A stretch of DNA of 64,000 bases, taken from Ktedonobacterales bacterium. Its GTDB lineage: Bacteria > Chloroflexota > Ktedonobacteria > Ktedonobacterales > DATBGS01. A program made the position numbers and the translations under genes. The stretch's first letter is position 1. Every line of letters begins with the position of its first letter. Location: the NCBI GenBank assembly GCA_036557285.1, contig DATBHW010000003.1, positions 173,598 through 237,597 on the forward strand, read 5' to 3'. Below the pieces are notes generated by a model. It saw only the letters and a program-made list of their open reading frames with translations, was not told the DNA's origin and did no database searches. Of the stretch, positions 1 to 8,550 are shown piece by piece.

Positions 1-33
1 GATAAAGCCATCTTCATCTGCCGCCATCTGCTC

Positions 34-531
34 CTAAAGATCGGGCGCGGTCAGGTCGTGCATCCCCAGTGTCAGCGAAATCTCGCCGCCGTGATGCAGA
101 TCGTGTTCGATCAGATGCCAGATCACCCACTGGCGCGTGAACACCTCCGGCTCGCCCGGCTCACGGTCCGTGTTTGGAATGGTATAGGCCAGGTCTGCGG
201 GAGACCAGCTTGCCAGGGCAGCGCGCAGCACCTCCCAAGACTGGCGCAGGCCGTTGACCAGTTCGGCGGCGCTCCGTTCGGGCGCGTCGCGGCGGTCCCA
301 GCGCCCAAGAGCAGCGAACGCCTCGTCACCAAGCCCCAACGCCAGATGACACCAGCGGCCACGGGCGCCGATCATATGCCGACAATTCATCTCAATGCTG
401 CGCAGATGTGGCGCAGCCCTCAGCGCCAGTTGCTCCGACGTTAAGGGGGCGATAGCTTTGATGAGCAGTTCCTGATAGTTCTCCCATCCCTGGTAGAAAG
501 CCGCCAGGGTTCTCGTTGCATCATCTGTCAT
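34..531 (-). CDS. DinB/YfiT-family four-helix-bundle protein
   Basis: 165 aa. Members of this superfamily are metal-binding four-helix bundles, including thiol-dependent transferases and damage-inducible proteins; the substrate cannot be read from sequence. The likely metal ligands are H52 (in MNCRHMIG) and the C-terminal cluster WHLIEHDLHH (H139, H143, H146/H147), the usual DinB pattern. I chose ATG 531 because AGGAGG lies 7 nt upstream; an in-frame extension to 891 would run through the next gene. It is last in a minus-strand row with the isochorismatase-fold and dienelactone hydrolase genes, though the 164-nt gap before it holds a fragment of the interspersed repeat. Confidence 0.85.
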   Translation of the reverse strand: MTDDATRTLAAFYQGWENYQELLIKAIAPLTSEQLALRAAPHLRSIEMNCRHMIGARGRWCHLALGLGDEAFAALGRWDRRDAPERSAAELVNGLRQSWEVLRAALASWSPADLAYTIPNTDREPGEPEVFTRQWVIWHLIEHDLHHGGEISLTLGMHDLTAPDL

Positions 532-637
532 AAAATCCTCCTGATCCGCTAAAACACCTTGCGCTACATCGCTGGCAAGGCTGGCCTCACCGGCTAAGAG
601 CGCCTCACACACCCTCCGCACGAGCAGGGGCGGGGTT

Positions 638-660
638 GTAGCGCCGTCCTTCCAGGCGGC
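638..660. repeat. Fragment of GTAGCGCCGCC repeat family
   Basis: A single arm (gtagcgccgtc then cttccaggcggc) of the interspersed repeat described at 1977-2216, between two hydrolase genes. No partner arm or element end is visible here. Confidence 0.6.
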
Positions 661-695
661 AGGGGTGGGACCAACCGTCGGTTGTGTGAGGCATT

Positions 696-1232
696 CTAAA
701 AGGCGATTTCCGCCGCTGGCTGCACTTTGATCGGCTTGCCAGGCGTCACCAACTGGGGCAGGATCGTATTGTGATAGGCGACGATCTGGTCCCACGTAAA
801 GGGCGCTCTGTCGCCAGTCAGATGCCCATCCGCAGCCAGCGTCACAGCATAGCCCAGGCTGGCGGCGCGACGGCAGGTCGTATCCACGCAAAACTCGGTC
901 TGCGCGCCCACAATCACCAGATGGCTGACGCCGCGCGCCTCCAGTTCGCGCTGAAGCGTCGTATCGTGGAACGAATCCGACGCGCGCTTCTGTACGATCA
1001 GATCACCCTCCGCAGGCGCAATCGCCGGATGAATCGGAAAGCCCGGCGCGCCCGGCTCCAGCGGATGCCCGGACCAGCCGTTATGCTGCACATAGACCAC
1101 CGGGCTGCCCGCCGCGTGGGCGCGAGCGATGAGCTCCGTGATGTGTTCCAATACCTCGCGGTCCTCTTCATAGGCTTCATCAAAGAGGCCCATCTGCACA
1201 TCAATAATCACCAGCGCCGTCTTGTTGTTCAT
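696..1232 (-). CDS. Isochorismatase-family cysteine hydrolase
   Basis: 178 aa, full length for the family. The Rossmann-like alpha/beta fold carries the expected catalytic triad: D11 (ALVIIDVQ), K82 (IVQKRASDSF) and C115 (GAQTEFCVDTT). Family members hydrolyse isochorismate, nicotinamide, N-carbamoyl compounds and similar amides or vinyl ethers; the real substrate is unknown. The start has GAGGAGG about 8 nt upstream. It lies 35 nt downstream of the dienelactone hydrolase gene on the same strand, so the two are probably co-transcribed. Likely cytoplasmic; no signal peptide. Confidence 0.9.
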   Translation of the reverse strand: MNNKTALVIIDVQMGLFDEAYEEDREVLEHITELIARAHAAGSPVVYVQHNGWSGHPLEPGAPGFPIHPAIAPAEGDLIVQKRASDSFHDTTLQRELEARGVSHLVIVGAQTEFCVDTTCRRAASLGYAVTLAADGHLTGDRAPFTWDQIVAYHNTILPQLVTPGKPIKVQPAAEIAF

Positions 1233-1267
1233 CAGATTTTCCTCCTCGATATGGCAGATAGGTCCGG

Positions 1268-1942
1268 CTATGCCTGGACAAGATGAAGGCGCAAAAAATC
1301 AACCGTGCGCTGCCACGCCAGCGCGGCAGCCTCGGCGTTGTAGGCGTCGGGGCGATCCTCCTCAAAGAACCAGTGCCGGGTTCCTGGGTAACGATAGAAT
1401 GTCACATCCTTCCCTGCCGCGCGCAGCGTCGTCTCCGTTTTAGTGACAAATTCGTCCGGCTCCCACTCGTCCTGCTCAGCGTAGTGTCCAAGAAACGCGG
1501 CCCTGGCGGCGGAATAATCCGCTTCGGGTCCGGCGCCGTAGAAAGCCACAACCGCCGCAACATCGGCGGGCCGGGCGCAGGATGTCGAGAAGGCATACAT
1601 CGCCCCCAGCGAAAAGCCCACGCAGCCGATCCCCTGGCCCTTCACCGCAGGGTGCTGGCGCAGATACGCCACTGCCCCGGCGATGTCAGCTTCCGCTTGT
1701 GTGCCGCTGAACAGCGATCCGCTGAGGCGCTCAGCCTCCTCAATAGTCGTGGCGACCTCCCCATGATACAGGTCAGAAGCCAGAACCACAAAACCCTCCT
1801 GGGCCAGCCGCTCGCAGACCGCCTTAAAGAAGTCGTTCAAGCCCCACCACGCGTGCAGCACCAGGATGCCTGGACCTTCGCCGCGCCTGGGCAGCGCGAG
1901 ATAGCCGGGCGCAGCGCCTTCGCCTACTGGAAATGCAATCAT
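1268..1942 (-). CDS. Dienelactone hydrolase family protein (Ser nucleophile)
   Basis: 224 aa alpha/beta hydrolase. The nucleophile elbow is GFSLGAM, giving S111; D158 (YAEQDEW) and H190 (PGTRHWFF) complete the triad. Classical dienelactone hydrolases use Cys here, and the second family member in this window (21226-21954) does, so this copy is the Ser variant and may act on ordinary esters. ATG 1942 is preceded by AAAGGAGGG; the in-frame extension to 1987 would reach into the left end of a mobile repeat. First gene of the minus-strand hydrolase row. Confidence 0.88.
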   Translation of the reverse strand: MIAFPVGEGAAPGYLALPRRGEGPGILVLHAWWGLNDFFKAVCERLAQEGFVVLASDLYHGEVATTIEEAERLSGSLFSGTQAEADIAGAVAYLRQHPAVKGQGIGCVGFSLGAMYAFSTSCARPADVAAVVAFYGAGPEADYSAARAAFLGHYAEQDEWEPDEFVTKTETTLRAAGKDVTFYRYPGTRHWFFEEDRPDAYNAEAAALAWQRTVDFLRLHLVQA

Positions 1943-1976
1943 ATTCCCTCCTTTTGTGTTCAACTCCATTTTGCTA

Positions 1977-2216
1977 GGTTCCACCAATTATCGGGGGTCA
2001 CTTGTAGCGCCGCCTTCCAGGCGGCCACCGCTGCGCCCTGGCAAGCGTGCGCCCTCCAGGCCAGCGGACCAGCAGGCCACCGCTGGCCGCCAAGAAGGGA
2101 CGCGCGAGCGACCACCGGGAGCGAGAGGACGGGGCAACAGCAGCGGCCCTTCCCGAAGGGAGGCGGCGCTCCCAGTAACACGCCTCGCTTGCCAACACCT
2201 CAGATTTGGGAGAACC
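1977..2216. mobile_element. Type A miniature element (MITE-like), with nested type B repeat
   Basis: Ends GGTTCCACC (1977) and GGGAGAACC (2216) form an imperfect inverted pair; inside are the subterminal arms GTAGCGCCGCC and GGCGGCGCT. It is flanked by ATTTTGCTA (1968-1976) and ATTTTGGTA (2217-2225), a 9-bp target duplication with one mismatch. A type B repeat occupies 2094-2161 between the two right-hand arms. No transposase is encoded. It fills most of the gap between the hydrolase row and the WYL regulator. Confidence 0.8.
2094..2161 (+). repeat. Type B repeat nested in a type A element
   Basis: Begins GAAGGGACGCGCGAGCGACC and ends with the small hairpin CCCTTCCCGAAGGG. It replaces the few bases that separate GCCGCC from GGCGGC in uninterrupted type A copies. 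Confidence 0.75.
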
Positions 2217-2232
2217 ATTTTGGTATTCCTTC

Positions 2233-2261
2233 TTGATTTTCGCATCAAAACAGGAGATAAT
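2233..2261 (+). promoter_or_regulatory. Putative sigma70 promoter of the WYL regulator
   Basis: -35 TTGATT (2233-2238), 17-nt spacer, -10 GATAAT (2256-2261), 43 nt before the GTG start at 2304. Confidence 0.5.
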
Positions 2262-2303
2262 CCGTCCTGATTAGAACGATTTTTCGAGAAAGGGGAACTG
2301 GCC

Positions 2304-3260
2304 GTGTATCATCCGACGACGCGCCTGCTGACGGCGCTGGAACTCTTGCAATCGCGGCGGCAGCTCAGCGGGCCAGAACTGGCAGATCGGCTGGAAGTGA
2401 ACGTGCGCAGCGTGCGCCGCTATATTACCATGTTGCAAGACCTGGGCATCCCGGTAGAGGGAGAGCGCGGGCGCTATGGCGCGTACCGGCTGCGACCCGG
2501 CTTTAAGCTGCCGCCGCTGATGTTCAGCGAAGAAGAGGCGCTGGCGCTCGTGCTGGGCCTCGCCACCGCGCGACGGCTGGGCCTGGCGGAACCCGCCCTG
2601 GCCGCAGAGGGCGCGCTGGCGAAGATCGAGCGCGTCTTGCCCGTCGCGCTGCGCGAGCGCGTGCAGGCGGTGCAGGAAAGCCTGGTGCTGGCGCTGAGCG
2701 CGCCTGCCCCCATGCCCAACAGCGAACTGGTCGTCACGTTGGGCGTAGCAGTGCGCCAGAAGCGTCAGGTCTGGCTGCGCTATCGCTCGTGGGCCGGTGA
2801 GGAAACCGAGCGTACCTTCAACCCGTACAGCCTGGTCTATCGAGAAGGGCGCTGGTACACCGTCGGCTATTGCCAACTGCGCGAAGACATCCGGGTCTTT
2901 CGCCTGGATCGCGTCATCGAAGCCAGCCTGCGCGACGAGACCTTTACCAGCCCGGCAGCGTTCGACGCGCTGGGACACGTGGAGCGCGCCATCGCCAGAA
3001 CACCGGGCATATGGCACGTCGTCGTGCTGCTCAAGACGACGCTGGCAGAGGCGCGTGGTCAGATACCACCCGCGCTTGCCACACTGGAAGAGACCGAGAA
3101 CGGCGTCATCATGCGCTGCTACGTAAACCAGCTTGAATGGATCGCCCATGTGCTGGCCGGATTGGGCTGCCCGCTGGTCATCCAGCAGCCGGACGAACTG
3201 CGCCTGGCGCTGGCCGAGCATGCCAGACACCTCGCCCAATGGGCCGAGGCGGGCGCATGA
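2304..3260 (+). CDS. WYL-domain HTH transcriptional regulator (YafY type)
   Basis: 318 aa. The N-terminal winged helix (about residues 1-60, RLLTALELLQSRRQLSGPELA then VRSVRRYI) is of the HTH_11/DeoR kind; the WYL domain follows in the middle (about 140-220, with KRQVWLRYRSW and NPYSLVYREGRWYTVGY), and a WCX-type C-terminal tail. Such proteins are ligand-responsive regulators and are often linked to DNA damage or defence loci. GTG start with AAGGGG about 8 nt upstream. It stands alone, next to the restriction-modification pair on the opposite strand; whether it controls that pair cannot be told. Confidence 0.9.
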   Translation: MYHPTTRLLTALELLQSRRQLSGPELADRLEVNVRSVRRYITMLQDLGIPVEGERGRYGAYRLRPGFKLPPLMFSEEEALALVLGLATARRLGLAEPALAAEGALAKIERVLPVALRERVQAVQESLVLALSAPAPMPNSELVVTLGVAVRQKRQVWLRYRSWAGEETERTFNPYSLVYREGRWYTVGYCQLREDIRVFRLDRVIEASLRDETFTSPAAFDALGHVERAIARTPGIWHVVVLLKTTLAEARGQIPPALATLEETENGVIMRCYVNQLEWIAHVLAGLGCPLVIQQPDELRLALAEHARHLAQWAEAGA

Positions 3261-3317
3261 ACTCGCCAGCCTGGCGAATCGAGCAGCAATGTAATATATT
3301 CGGCACAAGCAGGAGAA

Positions 3318-4190
3318 CTACTCTATACTTTCCTCACCACCATGTGCAATAGGTGGAGGAGGCTGAATCTGCCGGGCGCCCACCATCTTTGCCTTGATAC
3401 GATCAAGGATCTCTTGAGGCGCTATTTCTGACTCACGCCCTAAAACAAGTATTTTTGCAATGCCTTCAGCGCTTGTGCTTTTTCGCTGTTTCAGGGCGAG
3501 ATGCAGTTCTGAGTTCAGCAATACGCTGTCATAAATGTGGAAATGGACTGTATCCTCACTGTTTGCTGGACGCAGATGATCTGTTCTAAACTCGCGTGCA
3601 AGATAGTTGAAGAAGGGGGTTTGCACTACCAAAACAAGCTTTTTACCAAGTCCTTGAAATGAATCGGCCTTATGGAGCATCTGCATAAGAATCGTCTTGG
3701 CCGACATGCGCCAGTTAATCCCATAAGGATAAGCTGGCGCGAGCAATCCCTGACGCACATCCTCTCGTGCTGTCCAAATGCCGCCAGAGCCAGTGGTATC
3801 AAGTGATTGTATTTCTATACCGACATAATCTAATGTAAAGAAGCCATTGGTAGCTACAAGAAAATAATCAATATTGCCACCAGGCATTGAAATCTCTGGA
3901 ACAGCAAAATATTCCAGGCCCGGCTCTGTCTGTGTAAGCAGATAAAAGCAATCCAGAAAGATCTGATTGCGGGCAATGAAACGATGGGGGCAAATGATGA
4001 GAGGATTACCCTGAAATCCAACGGCGCATGCTCCAATGGTCTGGTTAGAGTCGCTTTTGCGCTGCTTCACACAACGCCTGCCAAGAAAAGGGCATTGCTG
4101 CATCGCCATCACTGAAGCAAAGTCTCCTATTGTTTCCTGAGCGACTCGTTTTCCATAAAACTCTAGAGGATGATTACCGAAGCCGCTCAT
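3318..4190 (-). CDS. NotI-like type II restriction endonuclease
   Basis: 290 aa. N-terminal C33, C40, C55, C67 match the four-Cys iron site of the NotI family. The PD-(D/E)XK core can be set as E99, D108, E126 and Q128 (PEI, NIDYF, GIEIQ), the same E-D-E-x-Q order as the known NotI active site. NotI itself is longer (about 383 aa). The gene overlaps the methyltransferase by 4 nt (ATGA), typical of coupled translation. Lower GC than its neighbours suggests transfer. Recognition sequence is not readable; other PD-(D/E)XK families remain possible but the Cys pattern argues against them. Confidence 0.78.
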   Translation of the reverse strand: MSGFGNHPLEFYGKRVAQETIGDFASVMAMQQCPFLGRRCVKQRKSDSNQTIGACAVGFQGNPLIICPHRFIARNQIFLDCFYLLTQTEPGLEYFAVPEISMPGGNIDYFLVATNGFFTLDYVGIEIQSLDTTGSGGIWTAREDVRQGLLAPAYPYGINWRMSAKTILMQMLHKADSFQGLGKKLVLVVQTPFFNYLAREFRTDHLRPANSEDTVHFHIYDSVLLNSELHLALKQRKSTSAEGIAKILVLGRESEIAPQEILDRIKAKMVGARQIQPPPPIAHGGEESIE

Positions 4191-5305
4191 GCGTCAAATA
4201 AGCTCCTTTGCTCTGGCTTTGTAGGCTTTTCGATGGTAGCCTGCTGGAGACGCCTCCGCGCCTCTAAGAGATAGCGAGCGCTTGTATCTATGCCTATACC
4301 CCTTCTCCCCATCATGACCGCCGTGACAAGGGCCGTACCCGTCCCAGCAAAGGGGTCGAGCAGCACACCACCCTGTGGACAGGTTGCCTTGATAGGTAGC
4401 TCACAAAGCTCTTGTGGGAACACGGCATAGTGCGCATCTTTGCGCCATTCATCTTCGGGGATAATATGCCAGACATCCCCAGGCTTGCTCCCGTTCTTAT
4501 GATAAGGAAGAATGCAAAAGCCGCGTGATTGGAGCTCATTCGCGCGGCCACTGAACTCTTTTGAGTCAGAGTGCGTAGATCGTTGGGCGCCTCGAATAAT
4601 CATCCGAAAATCAGAAATAGCGCCATCCTCTACCTTGCGCAGCGTCTCGGCAAGCGCCGCCAAAGCAGCTTCCTTTTCTTCTGGCGTCAAGTCTTTGCTG
4701 CCACGTATCTGTTGCTCATATTTGGCCCCACTCACCCCAGTCGGCGTCACAATCTTTCCATCACGGTAAGAGGGTTTTCCTGGAGGGTTGCGGATAGCAT
4801 CAACATCGTAGAAATATTTGTCTTGCTGAACAAAGTGAAACACATGCTCATAAACGTTCCGTAGCTTGTCCTTTGCATTACAGGGGTTGCCTTTCACCTT
4901 GTCCCAAACCACCGAATTGCGCAGAATCCACCCATCCTCCTGAAGCGCAAAAGCAACACGCCAGGGAATGCCACAGAGATTCTTATTGAGATAGGTGTCC
5001 CCGATATTAAGCCACAGCGAACCTTCAGGGCGTAGCACGCGGCGCACCGCATGTAAGATGCGCACCAGCCGCGCAACGTAGTCTCCCCAATGCGCTTCTG
5101 CACCCAGTCCACTTGTACTATCGTACTCTCGCTTTGCCCAGTAGGGAGGGCTGGTAATGCAGGTGTCAATCGCATGAGAGGGAAAGAGTTTGAGCGCTTC
5201 TTCTGCATCTCCTTGCACAAGGTAGTATCTATCTTGCAAATTACTCAGAAATTGCGCAACCGCCAATTCCCGGCTTGCATCATCTTGTCGCGCAGGGAGA
5301 GCCAT
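4187..5305 (-). CDS. Beta-class site-specific DNA methyltransferase (probable N4-cytosine)
   Basis: 372 aa. The catalytic motif IV comes first (TSPPYW, residues 51-56) and the SAM-binding motif (LDPFAGTGTALVTA) near residue 318, the permuted beta-class order. The TSPPY form favours N4-cytosine over N6-adenine. It should protect the host from the nuclease encoded immediately downstream. ATG 5305 is preceded by GGAGG 9 nt upstream. The order methyltransferase then nuclease, from one promoter with a palindrome on its -10, fits the need to make the methylase first. Confidence 0.88.
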   Translation of the reverse strand: MALPARQDDASRELAVAQFLSNLQDRYYLVQGDAEEALKLFPSHAIDTCITSPPYWAKREYDSTSGLGAEAHWGDYVARLVRILHAVRRVLRPEGSLWLNIGDTYLNKNLCGIPWRVAFALQEDGWILRNSVVWDKVKGNPCNAKDKLRNVYEHVFHFVQQDKYFYDVDAIRNPPGKPSYRDGKIVTPTGVSGAKYEQQIRGSKDLTPEEKEAALAALAETLRKVEDGAISDFRMIIRGAQRSTHSDSKEFSGRANELQSRGFCILPYHKNGSKPGDVWHIIPEDEWRKDAHYAVFPQELCELPIKATCPQGGVLLDPFAGTGTALVTAVMMGRRGIGIDTSARYLLEARRRLQQATIEKPTKPEQRSLFDA

Positions 5306-5364
5306 TGTGAAAGCCTCCTACTCCTGCCCCACATCGAGGCTAAACGTCCCATGTATACTTGCTC

Positions 5365-5383
5365 CTTGCAGTGTATCTGCAAG
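5365..5383. promoter_or_regulatory. Palindromic operator over the restriction-modification promoter
   Basis: CTTGCAG-TGTAT-CTGCAAG, a perfect 7-bp inverted repeat that covers the -10 box of the methyltransferase promoter. No C-protein gene is adjacent, so the methyltransferase itself or an unlinked regulator may bind. No binding data. Confidence 0.5.
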
Positions 5384-5398
5384 CCCTCTCTCTGTCAA
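5370..5398 (-). promoter_or_regulatory. Promoter of the restriction-modification operon
   Basis: On the minus strand: TTGACA (5393-5398), 17-nt spacer, TACACT (5370-5375), 65 nt upstream of the methyltransferase start. Confidence 0.6.
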
Positions 5399-5414
5399 GG
5401 ATTGCTCGTCAAAT

Positions 5415-5574
5415 GGTTCTACCAAAAAGCGGGGGCCACCTGTAGCGCCGCCTTCCAGGCGGCCAACGCTGCGCCAGGGCGAGCGTTCGCCTCCAGGCCA
5501 CGGCGCCAGCAGGCCACCGTTGGCCGCCGAGACGGCGGCGCTACCAGCGGCAACCCCCGATCATTGGTGGAACC
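5415..5574. mobile_element. Type A miniature element with perfect 9-bp target duplication
   Basis: 160 bp from GGTTCTACC to GGTGGAACC, the most symmetrical copy. The 9 bp TCGTCAAAT occurs immediately before (5406-5414) and after (5575-5583). Subterminal arms GTAGCGCCGCC and GGCGGCGCTAC are intact. It lies between the restriction-modification promoter and the kinase gene. Confidence 0.9.
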
Positions 5575-5790
5575 TCGTCAAATGAAGGCGATCTTAAAAT
5601 CCCGCTTTGCCAATTGGGCATCGCGCAAGTGGTCCGTACTTTTGGCCTATGGCAGCCAGTTTTTTCGGCCACATCTTGACACCGCGCTATAAAATAAGCG
5701 GGTAGCGTGGAAGCGAACGATATGTGCGGCGCACTCCTGCTGGAGCAGGGAACCAGGGTGGTGAGCAGGTCGAACCAGAAGGTGGCGCAT

Positions 5791-8247
5791 ATGCAGATTG
5801 GCGATATTCTCAACGGAACCTATCAGGTTGAGCATCCGCTCGGTATGGGCGGCCAGGCGCGCGTCTGGCAGGCGCGCCACCTGCGCCTGCCGCGCCGGTT
5901 TGCCATCAAAGAATGCCCCCTGGCCGGAGCCGACCTGCGCGAGCGGGCCGAGCGCCGCTCCCTCTTCGAGCGCGAGCGCGATATTCTGGCCGCCCTCAGC
6001 CATCCGGGGCACCCGGCCATCCCCAAAATCTCCGACTTCTGGGAAGAGCCTGACCAACTCTTTATTGTCCTCGATCTGGTCGAAGGCGAAACCCTCATCG
6101 AACTGCTGGCGCGCCGGGGCCGTGTCACCATGCCCGAAGCCATCAACCTTGGCAGGCAAATCTGCGAGGTGCTGACCTATCTGCATAACTGGACACCGCC
6201 CATCATTTACCGCGACCTCTCGCCCGACAACGTGATCCTGGACCGCTCAGGCCAACTGCACCTCATTGACTTTGGCATCGCCCGCACCTACAAACCTGGT
6301 CAGGCCCAAAACACCTCTTCACTCGGCAAGGTCGGCTACGCCAGCCCCGAACATCTGGAGGGCGGCAAAGCGCAGACCGACGTGCGCTCAGACATCTACA
6401 CAGTCGGAGCCTTGCTCTATCATCTGCTCACCGGCCAGGAACCCATCCCCGTCGTAGATCGCCTCAAGCAGCGCGCCGGACTCCAGGGAGGCCGCGCGCT
6501 CACTCCGCCCCGCAGCCTCAATCATCATCTTACCCTCGCCATAGAAAATTGCATCGTGCGCGCGATGGAACTGGAGCCAGCCCGCCGCTTCCAGACCGCC
6601 GAAGAACTGGAGCGCGCCCTGCAAGCCTGCGATCTCTCCGGGCGTCAGACGCCGCTTCCCCTGCCCTCTGAAAGAAGCCAGCAGCGCATCCGAACCAGGC
6701 CAGTTGATCCAGCCAGTTTCTGGGGCGGGACCAGCGCGCCAACCGCGACGCCACCCTCGCTTCCACCACACCCACCCTCGGCCAGACCCTGGCCGCCGGA
6801 ACAGCCCGCGCCGCCAAATCAACCCCCTCTGCGCGGCCCAACCAGCGGGCCAAATATCAACAGAGGTCTGCCCCCAGCCATCAGCGGCAACCTGGGGCCA
6901 GCGCCCCTGCGCCGAATGGCAACCGGACCAGCAGGCTCGGCGCCCACACCAGCGCCCAGCGGCCCGCGCAGCGCAGGCGAGAGTGCGGGAACCCTGTTCC
7001 CGCAAGGGACGCGGCCCGCAGGGAGCGGCCCGCTGCCAGAACATCCCACCTCAAGCCACCAGGCATACCCCGGCAGGGCCAGTGGACCGGGCAGTATTGG
7101 CACACGCAGGCCAACCGGCTCACAGGGCTTGCAAGCCCCCGGCCATATCCTGCCCGACCTCCCTCTTGATCACAGCAGCCGCGCGCTGGTCCCCGCTCCC
7201 CCTGGCCGCGAACCGTTGCCCCGCGCGCCCGTCCAGCGTGGCCCGCTGCTCTCTCGCCGTCGGCTGCTCGTTGGCTTTGGCGTCGTCGGCGTCGCCGTTG
7301 TAGGTTTTGGCGGGGCAGCTTTCCTTCTCAATCGCGCGCGTTCGCCCTATACCGCCCTGTTCACGCTCAACGGCGACTCGCTGCCGGTACAGTGTGTCGC
7401 CTGGTCGCCAAACTCACGCCTGCTGGCAGGCGGCGGCAATAGCAAACTGATAAAAATCTGGGATACACGCACCGGCGCTTCCACCATGACACTGCGGGGC
7501 CACACCGACTTTGTGCAGGGCGTGGCCTGGTCAAACAACGGCATCAACCTCGCCTCAGCCTCCGCCGATAAAACCATTCTCATCTGGGACGCGCTGCAAG
7601 GCGGCTCGCCAGAACTCACCCTACTCGGCCATACCGATACCGTCTATGCTGTCGCCTGGTCTCCTGATCGCAGCATGCTTGCATCGGCCTCTGCCGACCA
7701 GACTGTGCGCATCTGGGACGCTCAACACGGCGGCCAACCCAAACAGATATTGACCGGCCACAGCGATGCCGTCTACGATGTCGCCTGGTCGCCCGATGGC
7801 GAACTGGTCGCCAGCGCCTCCAACGACGGAACCACCAAAATCTGGGACTGGCGCCAGGGTGGCGCGGCGCTGCACTCGCTCAATAGCAATACCGGCTTTG
7901 TGCGCGGCGTCTCCTGGTCGCCCGACAGCAAGCAGATCGCCAGCGCCTCGCGCGATCAGGTTGTCACCGTCTGGAACGTGGACACCAGTTTCCCACCGGC
8001 TTTCACGCTCAGTGGCCCCAAAGACGTAGTGACCTCCGTGAGTTGGTCACAGGATGGCGCGCTGCTGGCGGCTGGCTCAGCCGACCATACCGTACTCATC
8101 TGGGATGCCCACCAGGCTGGCCCGCCGCTCAACACCCTCACCGGCCACAGCGAAATGATTACTTCTGTCGCCTGGTCGCCCGATAACACCATGCTCGCTT
8201 CGGCCTCCAGCGATAACACCGTCATGGTCTGGCAGCGTCAATCATGA
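5791..8247 (+). CDS. Membrane Ser/Thr protein kinase with C-terminal seven-bladed WD40 propeller
   Basis: 818 aa. Kinase domain about residues 11-285: glycine loop LGMGGQARVW, K40 (FAIKE), catalytic loop IYRDLSPDN (Tyr in place of the usual His), LIDFGIA and YASPEH. A Pro/Ser-rich linker of about 200 residues follows, then one membrane segment (about 490-512), then seven WD repeats (each VAWSP...IWD) filling the C-terminus. The propeller would lie outside the membrane, so a ligand-sensing or protein-docking role is inferred. Start 5791 has AAGGTGG upstream and begins the kinase fold directly; an earlier in-frame start at 5707 is possible. Ends 6 nt inside the convergent gene at 8242. Confidence 0.88.
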   Translation: MQIGDILNGTYQVEHPLGMGGQARVWQARHLRLPRRFAIKECPLAGADLRERAERRSLFERERDILAALSHPGHPAIPKISDFWEEPDQLFIVLDLVEGETLIELLARRGRVTMPEAINLGRQICEVLTYLHNWTPPIIYRDLSPDNVILDRSGQLHLIDFGIARTYKPGQAQNTSSLGKVGYASPEHLEGGKAQTDVRSDIYTVGALLYHLLTGQEPIPVVDRLKQRAGLQGGRALTPPRSLNHHLTLAIENCIVRAMELEPARRFQTAEELERALQACDLSGRQTPLPLPSERSQQRIRTRPVDPASFWGGTSAPTATPPSLPPHPPSARPWPPEQPAPPNQPPLRGPTSGPNINRGLPPAISGNLGPAPLRRMATGPAGSAPTPAPSGPRSAGESAGTLFPQGTRPAGSGPLPEHPTSSHQAYPGRASGPGSIGTRRPTGSQGLQAPGHILPDLPLDHSSRALVPAPPGREPLPRAPVQRGPLLSRRRLLVGFGVVGVAVVGFGGAAFLLNRARSPYTALFTLNGDSLPVQCVAWSPNSRLLAGGGNSKLIKIWDTRTGASTMTLRGHTDFVQGVAWSNNGINLASASADKTILIWDALQGGSPELTLLGHTDTVYAVAWSPDRSMLASASADQTVRIWDAQHGGQPKQILTGHSDAVYDVAWSPDGELVASASNDGTTKIWDWRQGGAALHSLNSNTGFVRGVSWSPDSKQIASASRDQVVTVWNVDTSFPPAFTLSGPKDVVTSVSWSQDGALLAAGSADHTVLIWDAHQAGPPLNTLTGHSEMITSVAWSPDNTMLASASSDNTVMVWQRQS

Positions 8248-8544
8248 CCCCGGACGCTCCAACTCGACATAGTCCCGCTCGCCCGACTCCGGGTTATAGC
8301 GCACCTCCATGAGCTTGCCAGTGGTCGGGTCAACAAAGCGTTCGCCAGTGGGCTGCCACTTCCCCTGCGCCCGATTCACCCCAGGCCGGTATCCCCGCCG
8401 CTCGAAGAGGATCGCGCCAGCGATCACCGCCCCGCTCGCGGCCAGATAGATCACCACAACGACAGGCGCCTGCGCGACAAAAAGGAGCAGACCGGCCACC
8501 ACCAGATCGAGCAACCCAAAAGCGATAAGCAAACGTCGCAGCAT
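8242..8544 (-). CDS. Small two-helix membrane protein, unknown function
   Basis: 100 aa. Two hydrophobic helices (about residues 5-24 and 27-47) then a polar C-terminal half containing DPTTGKLMEVRYNPESGERDYVEL. I recognise no family. It begins 6 nt after the YbjQ-like gene and is the last member of the minus-strand operon headed by the GntR regulator. Its 3' end overlaps the convergent kinase gene by 6 nt. Confidence 0.7.
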   Translation of the reverse strand: MLRRLLIAFGLLDLVVAGLLLFVAQAPVVVVIYLAASGAVIAGAILFERRGYRPGVNRAQGKWQPTGERFVDPTTGKLMEVRYNPESGERDYVELERPGS

Positions 8545-8550
8545 AAGTCC

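Noticed and set aside
5671..5700. TTGACA-like promoter just before the WD40 kinase gene
   Set aside because: The TATAAA-like box is only about 8-10 nt from the TTGACA, too close; no -10 at 16-18 nt.
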